The notes under the pieces are model-generated. The model saw nothing but the letters and a program-made list of their open reading frames with translations, was not told where the DNA came from and ran no database searches. The position numbers and the translations under genes were made by a program. From contig JBBCGG010000001.1 of the NCBI GenBank assembly GCA_037200525.1, positions 3,402,501 to 3,466,500 on the forward strand: 64,000 bases of DNA, written 5' to 3'. The DNA is from Methylocella sp. (lineage in GTDB: Bacteria; Pseudomonadota; Alphaproteobacteria; Rhizobiales; Beijerinckiaceae). Shown here one piece after another: positions 1 through 9,159 of the stretch. Within the stretch, counting starts at the first letter, position 1. Every line of letters begins with the position of its first letter.

Positions 1-2
1 AG

Positions 3-236
3 ACCCCGGTCCACGCCCTGCTGGCCTGGACGGTAGGCCAGCGCACGGTTGCCGTGAAATGCGACCTCTGCCATTTCCTGCCGGAGGGGCCCGAGTGCAT
101 CCGCGTATGCCCCACCAACGCCCTACGGCTGGTGGACGAGGAGACGGTCATTACCTCAAACGCCGAAAGACGTGCGGCGTCCGTAGAGGCGATTGCGACC
201 GGCGACGGACTCGCCCTGCATCATCCCGGACTCTGA
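3..236 (+). CDS. hyfA: HyfA/HycB-like 4Fe-4S electron-transfer subunit (3' part)
   Basis: This is the C-terminal part of a polyferredoxin subunit; its start lies left of the window. The reading frame is open from base 3 and carries CDLCHFLPEGPECIRVCP, the C-x2-C...C-x3-CP pattern of a [4Fe-4S] cluster, in the form typical of HycB/HyfA proteins. In formate hydrogenlyase such a subunit passes electrons from formate dehydrogenase to the hydrogenase arm. The stop codon is one base before the likely GTG start of hyfB, so the two are probably co-transcribed. Family assignment rests on the motif plus the unambiguous hyf genes that follow; a generic DMSO-reductase-type iron-sulfur subunit would look similar in so short a fragment. 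Confidence 0.8.
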   Translation, partial: TPVHALLAWTVGQRTVAVKCDLCHFLPEGPECIRVCPTNALRLVDEETVITSNAERRAASVEAIATGDGLALHHPGL

Positions 237-237
237 A

Positions 238-2259
238 GTGACCGTGTTCGCCCTCCTTGCCATATCGCTTCTCCTCTACCTGGCCGGGGGCGTGGGATCG
301 CTGTTGCTTGGGCGGTCAGACAGATGGGCAGCCCTTGTCGCAGGCGTCTCAGCGGCAGCGGGCGGCGTTTTAGGCGGGGCCGCTGCCTTGTCGGTGCTGA
401 TCAACGGCAGCGGGTCAACTCTGGCGATGGCGGGACCGTTTCCCTTCGTTAGCTTCAGCCTGCGCCTCGATCCCCTGGCGGCCCTGATGGTGCTGGTCAT
501 CTCCATCGTGACCATACCGGCCAGCATCTATTCGATATCCTACGTAAAGCTGTACGGGGGCCGGGGCGTCGGCGTGATGGGTTTTTTTCTGAACCTGTTC
601 ATCGCCTCCATGGTCATGGTCGCGATTGTCGATAACGCCTTCTACTTCCTGCTATTTTGGGAGATGATGACTTTAGCCTCTTACTTCTTGGTCGTGTTTG
701 ACGAGGACCAGGAGGCGGTCGACGCTGGCTTTCTGTATTTCTTCATCGCCCACGGCTTTTCCATGCTGGCGATGATCGCCTTTCTGCTCCTGTTCATGCA
801 GACGGGCAGTCTGGAGTTTGCCGCTTTCAGGCTCGCCGGGCCGCCGACCTGGCTCGCATCCGTCATATTCCTACTCGCCTTCATTGGCTTCGGGGCCAAG
901 GCGGGCATGATGCCGCTGCACGTGTGGCTGCCGAGAGCCCACCCTGCGGCCCCTTCGCACGCTTCGGCCCTGATGTCTGGCGTGATGATCAAGTTCGGCA
1001 TCTACGGCATCATCCGGGTGGGCATGGACTTCTTAGGCGCCGGATCGGCTTGGTGGGGCTGGCTGGTGCTTGCCTTCGGCGGCGTGTCAGCTGTGCTTGG
1101 CGTGCTTTATGCGCTTGCCGAGCACGATATAAAGCGCCTGCTCGCCTACCATAGCGTGGAGAATATCGGCATCATCCTGATGGGCGTCGGGGTGGGTATG
1201 ATCGGCATGGCCAATCATCAGCCTGTCGTGGCATCGCTGGGTCTGCTTGCCGCGCTCTACCATCTGCTGAACCACGCCACCTTCAAAGGTCTGCTGTTTC
1301 TGGGCGCAGGGTCGGTGCTTTACAGCGTATCGACGCGAGACATGGGAGAGATGGGCGGCCTTGGTCGGCGGATGCCGCGGACCGCCGTGTTCTTCCTGGT
1401 CGGCGCCCTGGCGATCTCAGCGATTCCGCCGCTGAACGGCTTTGTCAGCGAGTGGTTCACCTATCAAGCCTTCTTTGCCCTCGGCGGCGACGCGCAATTC
1501 GCCAGCCGTCTGCTCGGGCCGATCGCCGCGGTGATGCTCGCCTTCACCGGCGCGCTTGCGGTAATGTGTTTCGTCAAGGTCTGGGGGCTGGTATTCGGCG
1601 GCGCGGCGCGCAGCGTTCCTGCGGCCCGAGCGCGCGAAGTCCCCCGATCCATGCAGGTTGGTATGGGCGGTCTTGCTTTAGCGTGCGTGCTTTTGGGCCT
1701 CTGCGCGCCGCTGGTTGCGCCCCTGCTGAGCGGGGTGGTCTCAGCTCTGATCGGCGCGGCTCAAGCGCCCGTGGCCAGCGGGGCGGTCGTATTTCCGGGC
1801 GATCCAAATCAGGCGATGCTTTCTACCCCGCTTCTCGCCGTGATGATGTTGGGCCTGCTGGCCGCGCCGCTTCTGATTGCGGCGACCTATCGCGGCCGTC
1901 GCGATCAGACGCGTCGCATTTCCAAGGATGACTGGGCCTGCGGTTATCAGCACACGGGGCAGATGAGCGTCTCATCGGCCGGGTTCACCGAACCTCTGCG
2001 CGGCATGTTCAGCTGGCTCTATTGGCTTCGCGCCAGCGCCGCTCCTGTCGCCCACGCTGGAAACGCCTCTGTGGAGGAATTGACCTTCCTCGCCAAGCGG
2101 GTGGAGCCGATCTGGGACCGGGTGACCACAAGTCTGACGGTCGGGGGCAGCCAGTTTTTGGGCCGCCACATTCAGAGGTTCGAGAGCGGTGATCTGCAAA
2201 TCTACTGCCTCTATATTTTCGTGGCGCTAGCCGCTGTTCTGTTGGCCGTGGTGCGATAG
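238..2259 (+). CDS. hyfB: HyfB, large antiporter-like membrane subunit of group 4 hydrogenase
   Basis: A 673-residue polytopic membrane protein of the NuoL/NuoM/Mrp antiporter superfamily. It shows the core signatures of the family: LLFWEMMTLASYFL with the conserved membrane Glu, and GFGAKAGMMPLHVWLP followed by a helix rich in Ala/Ser. The extra C-terminal part beyond a standard antiporter core matches HyfB/HycC length. It should form a proton- or sodium-conducting channel in the membrane arm. I chose the GTG at 238, directly after the hyfA stop, giving MTVFALLAISLLLYL and a first membrane helix; a longer frame to a TTG at 193 overlaps hyfA and adds polar residues of no known role. It is 3 bases from hyfC. 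Confidence 0.9.
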   Translation: MTVFALLAISLLLYLAGGVGSLLLGRSDRWAALVAGVSAAAGGVLGGAAALSVLINGSGSTLAMAGPFPFVSFSLRLDPLAALMVLVISIVTIPASIYSISYVKLYGGRGVGVMGFFLNLFIASMVMVAIVDNAFYFLLFWEMMTLASYFLVVFDEDQEAVDAGFLYFFIAHGFSMLAMIAFLLLFMQTGSLEFAAFRLAGPPTWLASVIFLLAFIGFGAKAGMMPLHVWLPRAHPAAPSHASALMSGVMIKFGIYGIIRVGMDFLGAGSAWWGWLVLAFGGVSAVLGVLYALAEHDIKRLLAYHSVENIGIILMGVGVGMIGMANHQPVVASLGLLAALYHLLNHATFKGLLFLGAGSVLYSVSTRDMGEMGGLGRRMPRTAVFFLVGALAISAIPPLNGFVSEWFTYQAFFALGGDAQFASRLLGPIAAVMLAFTGALAVMCFVKVWGLVFGGAARSVPAARAREVPRSMQVGMGGLALACVLLGLCAPLVAPLLSGVVSALIGAAQAPVASGAVVFPGDPNQAMLSTPLLAVMMLGLLAAPLLIAATYRGRRDQTRRISKDDWACGYQHTGQMSVSSAGFTEPLRGMFSWLYWLRASAAPVAHAGNASVEELTFLAKRVEPIWDRVTTSLTVGGSQFLGRHIQRFESGDLQIYCLYIFVALAAVLLAVVR

Positions 2260-2262
2260 CCC

Positions 2263-3201
2263 ATGGAAACTGTCCTCTTGTTCTTCGTCGGCCTGCTGCA
2301 GTCCCTGCTGCTCCTGGCCGCAGCGCCGCTCCTGTCGGGCATGTCGCGGATGCTGCGCGCCAAATTCCATTCCAGACGGGGGCCGGGGGTTTTTCAGGAC
2401 TATCGCGACCTGCGCAAGCTTTTGGCGCGGCCGGAGATCATTCCCCCCGAAGCGGGACCGATTTTCCGCATCACTCCGTATGTATTGCTGACCTCCATGC
2501 TGCTGGTAGCCGCGGTCATACCGGCCCTGATCGAGCGCTCACCGATGGCGGCGGCCGGTGATCTGATTACGGTCATCTACCTCTTCGCTCTGGGTCGATT
2601 TTTCTTCGCGCTCTGCGGGATCGACTCGGGCAGCATATTCGCGGGGATCGGCGCCAGCCGCGAGGCCACATTGGCGGTATTGAACGAACCGGTAATGATG
2701 CTGTCGCTATTTGTGGTCGCGCTGTTGGCGCACTCGACAAACCTTGGCGTCATCTCCGCCACGATCTTCGCCGGCCAGACGCCCGCCTACGCCGCGACCG
2801 CTATGGCCATGCTGGCCTTCGGCTTTTCGATCTTTGTGGAGATGGGAAAGCTTCCCCTGGATCTGGCCGAGGCCGAGCAGGAACTTCAGGAGGGGCCGCT
2901 TACGGAATATTCCGGGCGTTCGCTCGCATTGATGAAATGGGGCCTCTACCTCAAACAGGCTGTTACGGTGACCCTGTTCATCGCAGTCTTCGTCCCGTTC
3001 GGCGCATCCGCGTCGCTGTCGCCGCTTTCCCTCGCGCTAGCTTTTCTTGTGCTCGGGATAAAGCTGGTCGTGGTCTTCGTAGCCATCAGCTTTATCGAAA
3101 ACACGGTGGCGCGCATACGCTTCCTTGATAGTTCGCGGCTAACCTTCGTGGCCGCCAGCGCCGCGGTGCTCGCCTTCGCCTTCTCGCTGGCCGGAGTATG
3201 A
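2263..3201 (+). CDS. hyfC: HyfC/HycD, NuoH-like membrane subunit
   Basis: A 312-residue multi-helix protein related to NuoH/HycD/HyfC, the subunit that sits under the catalytic heterodimer and links it to the antiporter-like chain. Visible family marks are the N-terminal RRGPGVFQDYRDLRKL loop, PDH/NuoH-like GASREATLAVLNEP, and the acidic loop LPLDLAEAEQELQEGPLTEY, which in complex I homologues is part of the quinone/ion-coupling region. The length is normal for the family. It follows hyfB by 3 bases and its stop overlaps the hyfD start by 4 bases, so translational coupling is likely. Confidence 0.92.
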   Translation: METVLLFFVGLLQSLLLLAAAPLLSGMSRMLRAKFHSRRGPGVFQDYRDLRKLLARPEIIPPEAGPIFRITPYVLLTSMLLVAAVIPALIERSPMAAAGDLITVIYLFALGRFFFALCGIDSGSIFAGIGASREATLAVLNEPVMMLSLFVVALLAHSTNLGVISATIFAGQTPAYAATAMAMLAFGFSIFVEMGKLPLDLAEAEQELQEGPLTEYSGRSLALMKWGLYLKQAVTVTLFIAVFVPFGASASLSPLSLALAFLVLGIKLVVVFVAISFIENTVARIRFLDSSRLTFVAASAAVLAFAFSLAGV

Positions 3202-4646
3202 TCGGGATGATGCAAATCCTGATCGCCGGCGTGGCGTTGCCGTTTTTGGGAGCGGCGATGACCCTGCTATTGCCCCAACGCCCGAGCCGATATGTTTGCT
3301 TGGCGTCAGCCGTCCTGTCCTTCTTCGCCATCCTGGCCGCGCTGGTTCAGTTTGTCCTGGACGGCAGGCATGAGTTCACCCAACCGCTCGTCAGCGTCGA
3401 CGGTGTCGTCCTCCTTGGTTTCACGGTCGATAATCTCAGCCTTCTAATCGCGTCGGCGGTGAGTCTGGTTGGGCTGCTCGTCTGTCTTTACTCGCTCAGC
3501 TATATGAGCATGGCTAATAAGGAGCACCCAGATACGGGTCGGTCGAGGTACTTCTTCTTCATGCAGGTCTTCGTCGGCGCCATGGCCGGCCTGGTGTTTT
3601 CCTCGACCCTCACCGGCGAGCTGTTTTTCTTCGAGATCACCGGCGTCTGCTCGTGGGGCCTGATCGGTTACTATGAGACCCCCAAGGCGCTCAACGGAGC
3701 GGCCAAGGCCCTGGTCGTGACTCATATCGCGTCGCTAGGCCTATACTTCGCCGCCGCTATCCTGTTCGCCAACACCGGCAGCTTCTCACTGTCGGCGCTT
3801 AGCGCAGTGAGCGCGCCGGCCAAGACGGCGATCATGCTGGGCATCCTGTTCGCCGCCTGGGGAAAGTCGGCGCAATTCCCGCTCCATACCTGGTTGCCCG
3901 GCGCGATGGAGGCGCCGACGCCGGTCAGTGCCTACCTCCATGCCGGCTCCATGGTGAATATTGGGGTCTATATCTTCGCCCGCGCGATCCAGTCCGCCGG
4001 ACAGACGCCGCATGTGGTGGGCGTTATTGGCGTCGTCGCGGCCTCGGTGACGTTGATCTATGCCTTTGCGATGTATTTCCCGCAAAAGGACATCAAACGT
4101 CTTCTAGTCTATTCGACCATCGCGCAGTTATCTTATATTTTCTTGGCCCTGTCGCTCTCGATATTTGGGTCGCCCTTGGCTTTCAAGGGCGGCGTGGCGC
4201 ATATTTTCAATCACGCCTTCGCCAAGAGCTTGTTCTTCCTGGTCTCGGGAGCTTTGAGCTTTACGTTGGGGACCCGCATGATGCCGCTGCTGCGCGGCCT
4301 GCTCACCCATCTGCCGCTTGTCGGCGTGGCTTTTGGCGTAGCGGCACTGGCGATCGGCGGCGCGCCGCCAATGAACCTCTTCTTCAGCAAGTTCGCCATC
4401 TTCGCCGGCGGCTTTGAGGCGGCGCGGCTCTTTCCTCTTCTGCTCATCCCGGTCCTCATCGCCATCGCCGAGTCTGTCGGCACCTTTGCCTGGTTCCTGA
4501 AGAAGTTCGGCTTTGCCGCCTTCGGCGAGCCATCGCCGACGGTGGCGGCCGCTACGCCGCTGCCGCTCGGCATGAAGGTGGCGCTCGCGGCCCTGATCGT
4601 CCTGACACTATGTTCCGGCTTCGTGGCCCCCGCGTGGCTCGGCTAG
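3198..4646 (+). CDS. hyfD: HyfD, second antiporter-like membrane subunit
   Basis: A 482-residue NuoL/N-type membrane protein. It contains the conserved FFFEITGVCSWGLIGYY helix with a membrane Glu and the segment GKSAQFPLHTWLPGAMEAPTPVSA typical of ion-translocating antiporter homologues. HyfD is found in the Hyf type of formate hydrogenlyase but not in the smaller Hyc type, so its presence is the main reason to call this system Hyf-like. The start ATG overlaps the hyfC stop (ATGA). An ATG three codons later is an alternative start. Confidence 0.88.
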   Translation: MIGMMQILIAGVALPFLGAAMTLLLPQRPSRYVCLASAVLSFFAILAALVQFVLDGRHEFTQPLVSVDGVVLLGFTVDNLSLLIASAVSLVGLLVCLYSLSYMSMANKEHPDTGRSRYFFFMQVFVGAMAGLVFSSTLTGELFFFEITGVCSWGLIGYYETPKALNGAAKALVVTHIASLGLYFAAAILFANTGSFSLSALSAVSAPAKTAIMLGILFAAWGKSAQFPLHTWLPGAMEAPTPVSAYLHAGSMVNIGVYIFARAIQSAGQTPHVVGVIGVVAASVTLIYAFAMYFPQKDIKRLLVYSTIAQLSYIFLALSLSIFGSPLAFKGGVAHIFNHAFAKSLFFLVSGALSFTLGTRMMPLLRGLLTHLPLVGVAFGVAALAIGGAPPMNLFFSKFAIFAGGFEAARLFPLLLIPVLIAIAESVGTFAWFLKKFGFAAFGEPSPTVAAATPLPLGMKVALAALIVLTLCSGFVAPAWLG

Positions 4647-4664
4647 ACAAGAGGAGATGCAGCG

Positions 4665-5315
4665 GTGAACGGCGCAAACATTGTCAACGGTCTGGCGGCC
4701 CTCCTGATCGTCACCTCCATCCTGGTGATCGATGCGAAGCGACCAAGCCGCGCGGCTTTGCTCTACAGTCTTCAGTCCTTGGTTCTGGTTTCGGTCTTCA
4801 TCGCGCTGGCCTTCTTCACGGGCGCGCGGCAGCTCTATCTTTGGGCCCTGACCGGCTTTGCGACAAAGGTCGTCCTAGTTCCGACCATTCTGTATCTAAC
4901 CCTGCGTAAATTCGATCAGGCCGCGCCGATTCCGAGCATGATGAAGCCGGCGGTTTCAATCGTGCTCGCCGCCGTGGCGCTTACTGCGTCGGCGGTAGTG
5001 GTCATGCGGATCAATCTGCCGGGCGCGGCGGCGTTCAAGCCGGCGCTGATGGTGTCATTCGCGCACTTCTTTCTGGGTCTGGTCTGCATCATCACTCAGC
5101 GGAACATTCTCAAGCAGGTGTTCGGCTACTGTTTGATGGAGAACGGTTCTCACCTGACCCTGGCCTTGCTGGCGCACCAGGCGCCAGAACTGGTGGAGAT
5201 AGGAGTGGCCACTGACGCGATCTTTGCGGTCATCGTCATGACTGTGATCGCTACCCGCATCCAGGCCACGGTCCACTCCCTCGATAGTCACGACCTCATG
5301 ACGCTTAAAGGCTAG
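4665..5315 (+). CDS. hyfE: HyfE, small membrane subunit
   Basis: A 216-residue hydrophobic protein with about six to seven membrane segments, matching HyfE; the N-terminal half resembles NuoK-like subunits. It starts at GTG 4665, placed 7 bases after a strong GAGGAGA ribosome binding site; the closer ATG at 4657 is out of frame. HyfE, like HyfD and HyfF, marks the larger Hyf class of group 4 hydrogenases. Residues such as GYCLMENGSHL in a membrane context carry the buried Glu expected for a NuoK-like helix. It is followed after 4 bases by hyfF. Confidence 0.85.
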   Translation: MNGANIVNGLAALLIVTSILVIDAKRPSRAALLYSLQSLVLVSVFIALAFFTGARQLYLWALTGFATKVVLVPTILYLTLRKFDQAAPIPSMMKPAVSIVLAAVALTASAVVVMRINLPGAAAFKPALMVSFAHFFLGLVCIITQRNILKQVFGYCLMENGSHLTLALLAHQAPELVEIGVATDAIFAVIVMTVIATRIQATVHSLDSHDLMTLKG

Positions 5316-5319
5316 ATGA

Positions 5320-6897
5320 ATGACCGGGTCTTGGGTCCTTTGCGCGCTGCTCTCGACCTTCCTGGTCGCCTCGGCGGCCGCCTTTGCGACGCGCTGGTTC
5401 GGCGCATGGACCGAGCACGCGGTCGCGGTAATTCATTTGGCCGGAATCAGCCTTGCGCTTCTGTTCGCCGTTGCTCTCGCGGCGGCGGTGCTTGACGGGC
5501 AGTCGGTAATCGTATTTGGCGGCTGGTTGTTTGCCGACGCGCTCGGCTGCATCTTCGTCGGTCTGGTGGCCGTGGTGGGCTTCCTGACCGGAGCCTATTC
5601 TATTGGATACCTTCGCAACGAACTGGCCAAAGGCGACATCACCGTCAGAAGCCTGAGCATCTATTACGGCTTCTTCCATCTGTTTTTGTTTACGATGGTG
5701 TTGGCGGTAACCTCCAACAATCTTATCATGATGTGGGTGGGGATCGAGGCCACAACCTTGGGATCGGTCTTCCTGGTCGGCTTCCACGGCCGCAAGGCTT
5801 CGCTGGAAGCCGCGTGGAAATACGTGGTAATCTGCACGGTCGGCGTCGCTTTTGGTTTATACGGCACGGTGCTGGTCTTTTCCAACGCCAATGCGGTGCT
5901 AGCTAATGCGGAGGCAGCCATCCTGTGGACCGAGGTGGTGAAGCATTCCACTGCCTTGGATCCGGCGACCATCTCCATCGCCTTCGTCTTTGTGCTGATC
6001 GGGTTTGGCGCCAAGGCCGGCCTCTTTCCCATGCATGCCTGGATGCCCGACGCCTACAGCGAGGCGCCCAGCCCGGTCAGCGCCCTGTTGTCGGGAGCGC
6101 TGAGCAACTGCGCGCTTCTAGTCATCATCCGTTACGCGGTGATCGCCGCCAAAACGGCCGGCCCACATTTTCCGCAGACACTCTTTCTCATCTTTGGAAC
6201 CCTGTCGATTGGCGTGGCGGCCTTCTTCATCTTCGTCCAGCGCGATGTGAAGCGGCTGCTGGCCTATAGTAGCGTCGAGAACATGGGCCTGATCGTGCTC
6301 GGCCTGGGGATCGGCGGTCCGCTCGGCGTGGCCGCAGCCCTCCTGCACACCATAAATCACGGCCTGGCCAAGACGCTGATGTTCTGCGGCGCCGGCAATA
6401 TCTTGATGAAGTACAACACGCGTGACCTCGACCGGATAAAGGGCATGCTTCGCGTCGCGCCCGTGTCGGGATTTCTGGTGTTGGTGGGCGCGCTGGCGCT
6501 GGGCGGCATGCCCCCCTTCAACGTCTTTATCAGCGAATTCCTCACCATCGTCGCGGGCGTGAAAGCCGGCTATGGATGGCTGATGGCGATCTGCATGGTG
6601 CTGCTGACCGTCGTGCTCGCTTCCTTTGTCCGCATGATCAGCGGCGCCATCCTCGGGCCGGCGCCGGACGGGATGGCCAAGGGCGACGCGGACGCGCTGA
6701 CGCTCGCGCCCCTCTTCCTGACCGTCGCCCTCATGCTGGTGATGGGCGCGCACGTGCCCGGGCCGGTCGTGCAACTCATCACCCAGGCTGGCGAGATCAT
6801 TAATGCGCCCGCGGCCCAGTCCCGCCACAGCGTCGTCCAGGGAGCGCCAGGTTGCGCCTCTGATCGGTTGGTAAAGGAAACCCCATGTCCGAAGTAG
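5320..6897 (+). CDS. hyfF: HyfF, third antiporter-like membrane subunit
   Basis: A 525-residue polytopic protein of the NuoL/M/N family, and the third such subunit of this operon. It shows MMWVGIEATTLGSVFLVG with the conserved Glu and GFGAKAGLFPMHAWMPDAY with EAPSPVSALLSGAL after it. In Hyf and related complexes HyfF is the distal or additional pump module. The ATG at 5320 is 4 bases after the hyfE stop. Its 3' end overlaps the start of hyfG by 13 bases, which keeps the membrane and catalytic genes in one transcript. Confidence 0.88.
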   Translation: MTGSWVLCALLSTFLVASAAAFATRWFGAWTEHAVAVIHLAGISLALLFAVALAAAVLDGQSVIVFGGWLFADALGCIFVGLVAVVGFLTGAYSIGYLRNELAKGDITVRSLSIYYGFFHLFLFTMVLAVTSNNLIMMWVGIEATTLGSVFLVGFHGRKASLEAAWKYVVICTVGVAFGLYGTVLVFSNANAVLANAEAAILWTEVVKHSTALDPATISIAFVFVLIGFGAKAGLFPMHAWMPDAYSEAPSPVSALLSGALSNCALLVIIRYAVIAAKTAGPHFPQTLFLIFGTLSIGVAAFFIFVQRDVKRLLAYSSVENMGLIVLGLGIGGPLGVAAALLHTINHGLAKTLMFCGAGNILMKYNTRDLDRIKGMLRVAPVSGFLVLVGALALGGMPPFNVFISEFLTIVAGVKAGYGWLMAICMVLLTVVLASFVRMISGAILGPAPDGMAKGDADALTLAPLFLTVALMLVMGAHVPGPVVQLITQAGEIINAPAAQSRHSVVQGAPGCASDRLVKETPCPK

Positions 6898-8600
6898 GTG
6901 TAACGCGACCAGGCCAAGTCTATTTGGATGTGGTCCGTCAAAACTACGGCGCCTCCATTCTGGAGGAATCGTTTCAGGCCGACAATCAGGTGACGATCAC
7001 CGTCAAGCTGAATGACCTCCCGGAAATCGTCGAGACCCTCTACTACAAACATGAAGGCTGGCTCGCGACCATCGCGGCCAACGACGAGCGACAGTTAAAC
7101 GGAAACTATGCTCTCTACTATATTCTGAACATGGAAGGGCCGGTCAAAAGCTTCGTGACAATCCGCGGCCTCGTGCCGCCGGACCGGCCTGAATTCCCCT
7201 CCGTGACGCCGCGCGTGCCCGCTATGGGCTGGGCCGAGCGAGAGGTGCGCGACATGTTCGGTCTGCGGCCGGTGGGCCTGCCCGACGAGCGGCGGCTTGT
7301 CCTGCCCGACGACTGGCCCGACGACCTTTATCCCCTGCGCAAGGACTCCATGGATTACCGCAACCGGCCTGCGCTGGCGGCGGAGTCGGAGACCTACACT
7401 TTCATCAATTCTGCGCGCAGCGAGACGCGGGAGGTACCGCTCGGGCCGCTCCACATCACCTCCGACGAACCGGGGCATTTCCGTCTGTTCGTGGACGGCG
7501 AGCGCATCGTCGATGCCGATTACCGTATGTTCTATGTCCACCGCGGCATGGAAAAGCTCGCCGAGACACGGATGGGCTATAATGACGTGACCTTCCTTGC
7601 AGACCGGATCTGCGGCATCTGCGGCTTTTCGCACAGCACCGCCTATGCCAGCTCAGTGGAAACGGCCCTGGGCATCAAGGTTCCTAAGCGCGCACAATTC
7701 ATCCGCACCCTGCTTTTGGAAGTGGAGCGTCTACACAGCAATCTGCTCAATGTCGGTCTGGCCTGTCACTTCGTCGGGTTCGACACCGGCTTCATGCAGT
7801 TCTTCCGCGTGCGCGAGAAGGCCATGACCATAGCCGAGCTGCTGACCGGCGCGCGCAAGACCTATGCGATAAATTTGATCGGCGGCGTGCGTCGCGACGT
7901 GCTCAAGGGCGAGCGTATCCGCACACTGCAGCTCATCGCTGAGCTGCGGACAGAGGTGACTGAGCTGCTCGACATCTTGATCTCCACCCCCAATATGCAG
8001 TCGCGGATGAAGAATGTCGGGCGGCTCGAGCCGCAAACCGCCCGAGACTACAGCCCGGTCGGACCGGTGTTGCGGGCCAGCGGGTTCGCCCGCGACGTGC
8101 GCGTCAGCCACCCCTTCGCCGCCTACGGGGCCGCTCCGGTCAAGATATACACCCAGAACGGATGCGATGTTCTCTCGCGCGTTCTTGTCCGCTGCGATGA
8201 CATCTTCAATTCCCTGCAGATCGTCGAGTACTGCCTGGATCAAATGCCGGAGGGGCCGATTCTGGTGGAAGGTTTCACCTATACGCCGCACCGTTTCGCC
8301 CTGGGCTACACCGAGGCGCCTCGCGGCGAAGATGTGCACTTCACCATGCTTGGCGATAACCAGAAGCTCTATCGCTGGCGCTGTCGCGCGCCGACCTATG
8401 CGAACTGGCCGGTGCTACGCGACATGTTGCGAGGCAATACGATCGCTGATGCGCCGCTCATCGTCGCTAGCATCGATCCCTGCTATTCTTGCACCGATCG
8501 CGTAACAGTTGTGGATGTGAATAAAAGGAAGACTACAACGGTGCCTTATAAAGAAATGGAGCGGTATTGCCGCGAACGAACATTTTCACCCTTAAGTTAG
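6885..8600 (+). CDS. hyfG: HyfG/HycE, [NiFe] catalytic large subunit fused to NuoC-like domain
   Basis: The 571-residue catalytic subunit. Residues about 1-170 form the NuoC-like domain (…WAEREVRDMFGLRP, LYPLRKD) and about 180-571 the NuoD/hydrogenase large-subunit domain. The two nickel-binding motifs are intact: RICGIC at 241-246 and DPCYSC at 531-536. After Arg539 there is a 32-residue tail ending SPLS. In Escherichia coli HycE the same motif is followed by a peptide that HycI removes after the Arg of the DPCxxCxxR motif, so the tail is expected to be cleaved once nickel is inserted. A gene for that protease is present downstream. The start has a good AAAGGAAA site upstream. Confidence 0.95.
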   Translation: MSEVGVTRPGQVYLDVVRQNYGASILEESFQADNQVTITVKLNDLPEIVETLYYKHEGWLATIAANDERQLNGNYALYYILNMEGPVKSFVTIRGLVPPDRPEFPSVTPRVPAMGWAEREVRDMFGLRPVGLPDERRLVLPDDWPDDLYPLRKDSMDYRNRPALAAESETYTFINSARSETREVPLGPLHITSDEPGHFRLFVDGERIVDADYRMFYVHRGMEKLAETRMGYNDVTFLADRICGICGFSHSTAYASSVETALGIKVPKRAQFIRTLLLEVERLHSNLLNVGLACHFVGFDTGFMQFFRVREKAMTIAELLTGARKTYAINLIGGVRRDVLKGERIRTLQLIAELRTEVTELLDILISTPNMQSRMKNVGRLEPQTARDYSPVGPVLRASGFARDVRVSHPFAAYGAAPVKIYTQNGCDVLSRVLVRCDDIFNSLQIVEYCLDQMPEGPILVEGFTYTPHRFALGYTEAPRGEDVHFTMLGDNQKLYRWRCRAPTYANWPVLRDMLRGNTIADAPLIVASIDPCYSCTDRVTVVDVNKRKTTTVPYKEMERYCRERTFSPLS

Positions 8601-8610
8601 GAGGCCAATT

Positions 8611-9159
8611 ATGTTGAAGCTGCTGAAGGAGATTCTGAAGACGGGCGACGCCACGTTGAAATACCCTTCCGCGCCGCTTCCAACCGTGCCCAGTGTTCGG
8701 GGCAAACCAGAATTCGCTTCCAAGCGCTGCATCGCTTGCGCCGCCTGCACCATCGCCTGTCCCGCCAACGCCCTGACCATGACGACCGACCCGGTGGCCG
8801 GAACCCGGACTTGGCTGCTCAACTACGGTCGCTGCATCTTTTGCGCTAGGTGCGAGGAGGTCTGCCCGACGGGCGCCATCGTCCTGTCAGACGACTTCGA
8901 GCTGGCGGTGCACGCCAAGGCGGACCTGATGGTCGCCGCCGACTTCACGCTCACGAATTGCCGCACATGCGAGACGCCTTTCGCGCCAACCAAAGAGGTG
9001 AACTACGTCATCGCCCTTCTGATCCGCTCGGGACTGCCTGAGGCCGAGGCCGAACGACGACGCGACCTGTATGAGACCTGTCCCGAATGTCGGCGTCGCC
9101 TCGATGTGCCCAAGGTGAGCGTGACTTCGGTCGAACGACTTGCGGAAGTAACCCTATGA
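8611..9159 (+). CDS. hyfH: HyfH/HycF, 8Fe ferredoxin-like subunit
   Basis: A 182-residue NuoI-like subunit that relays electrons toward the small subunit. Two complete [4Fe-4S] motifs are visible, [12 protein letters not shown] and [14 protein letters not shown]-terminal pair, CRTCETPF and [10 protein letters not shown], resembles the zinc-ribbon-like tail seen in HycF. It lies 10 bases after hyfG with AGGAGG just upstream of its ATG, and its stop overlaps the hyfI start (ATGA). The length is normal for HycF/HyfH. Confidence 0.92.
   Translation: MLKLLKEILKTGDATLKYPSAPLPTVPSVRGKPEFASKRCIACAACTIACPANALTMTTDPVAGTRTWLLNYGRCIFCARCEEVCPTGAIVLSDDFELAVHAKADLMVAADFTLTNCRTCETPFAPTKEVNYVIALLIRSGLPEAEAERRRDLYETCPECRRRLDVPKVSVTSVERLAEVTL

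Noticed and set aside
193-237. TTG 193 as the start of hyfB
   Set aside because: It would overlap hyfA by over 40 bases and add polar residues before the first membrane helix; GTG 238 fits better.
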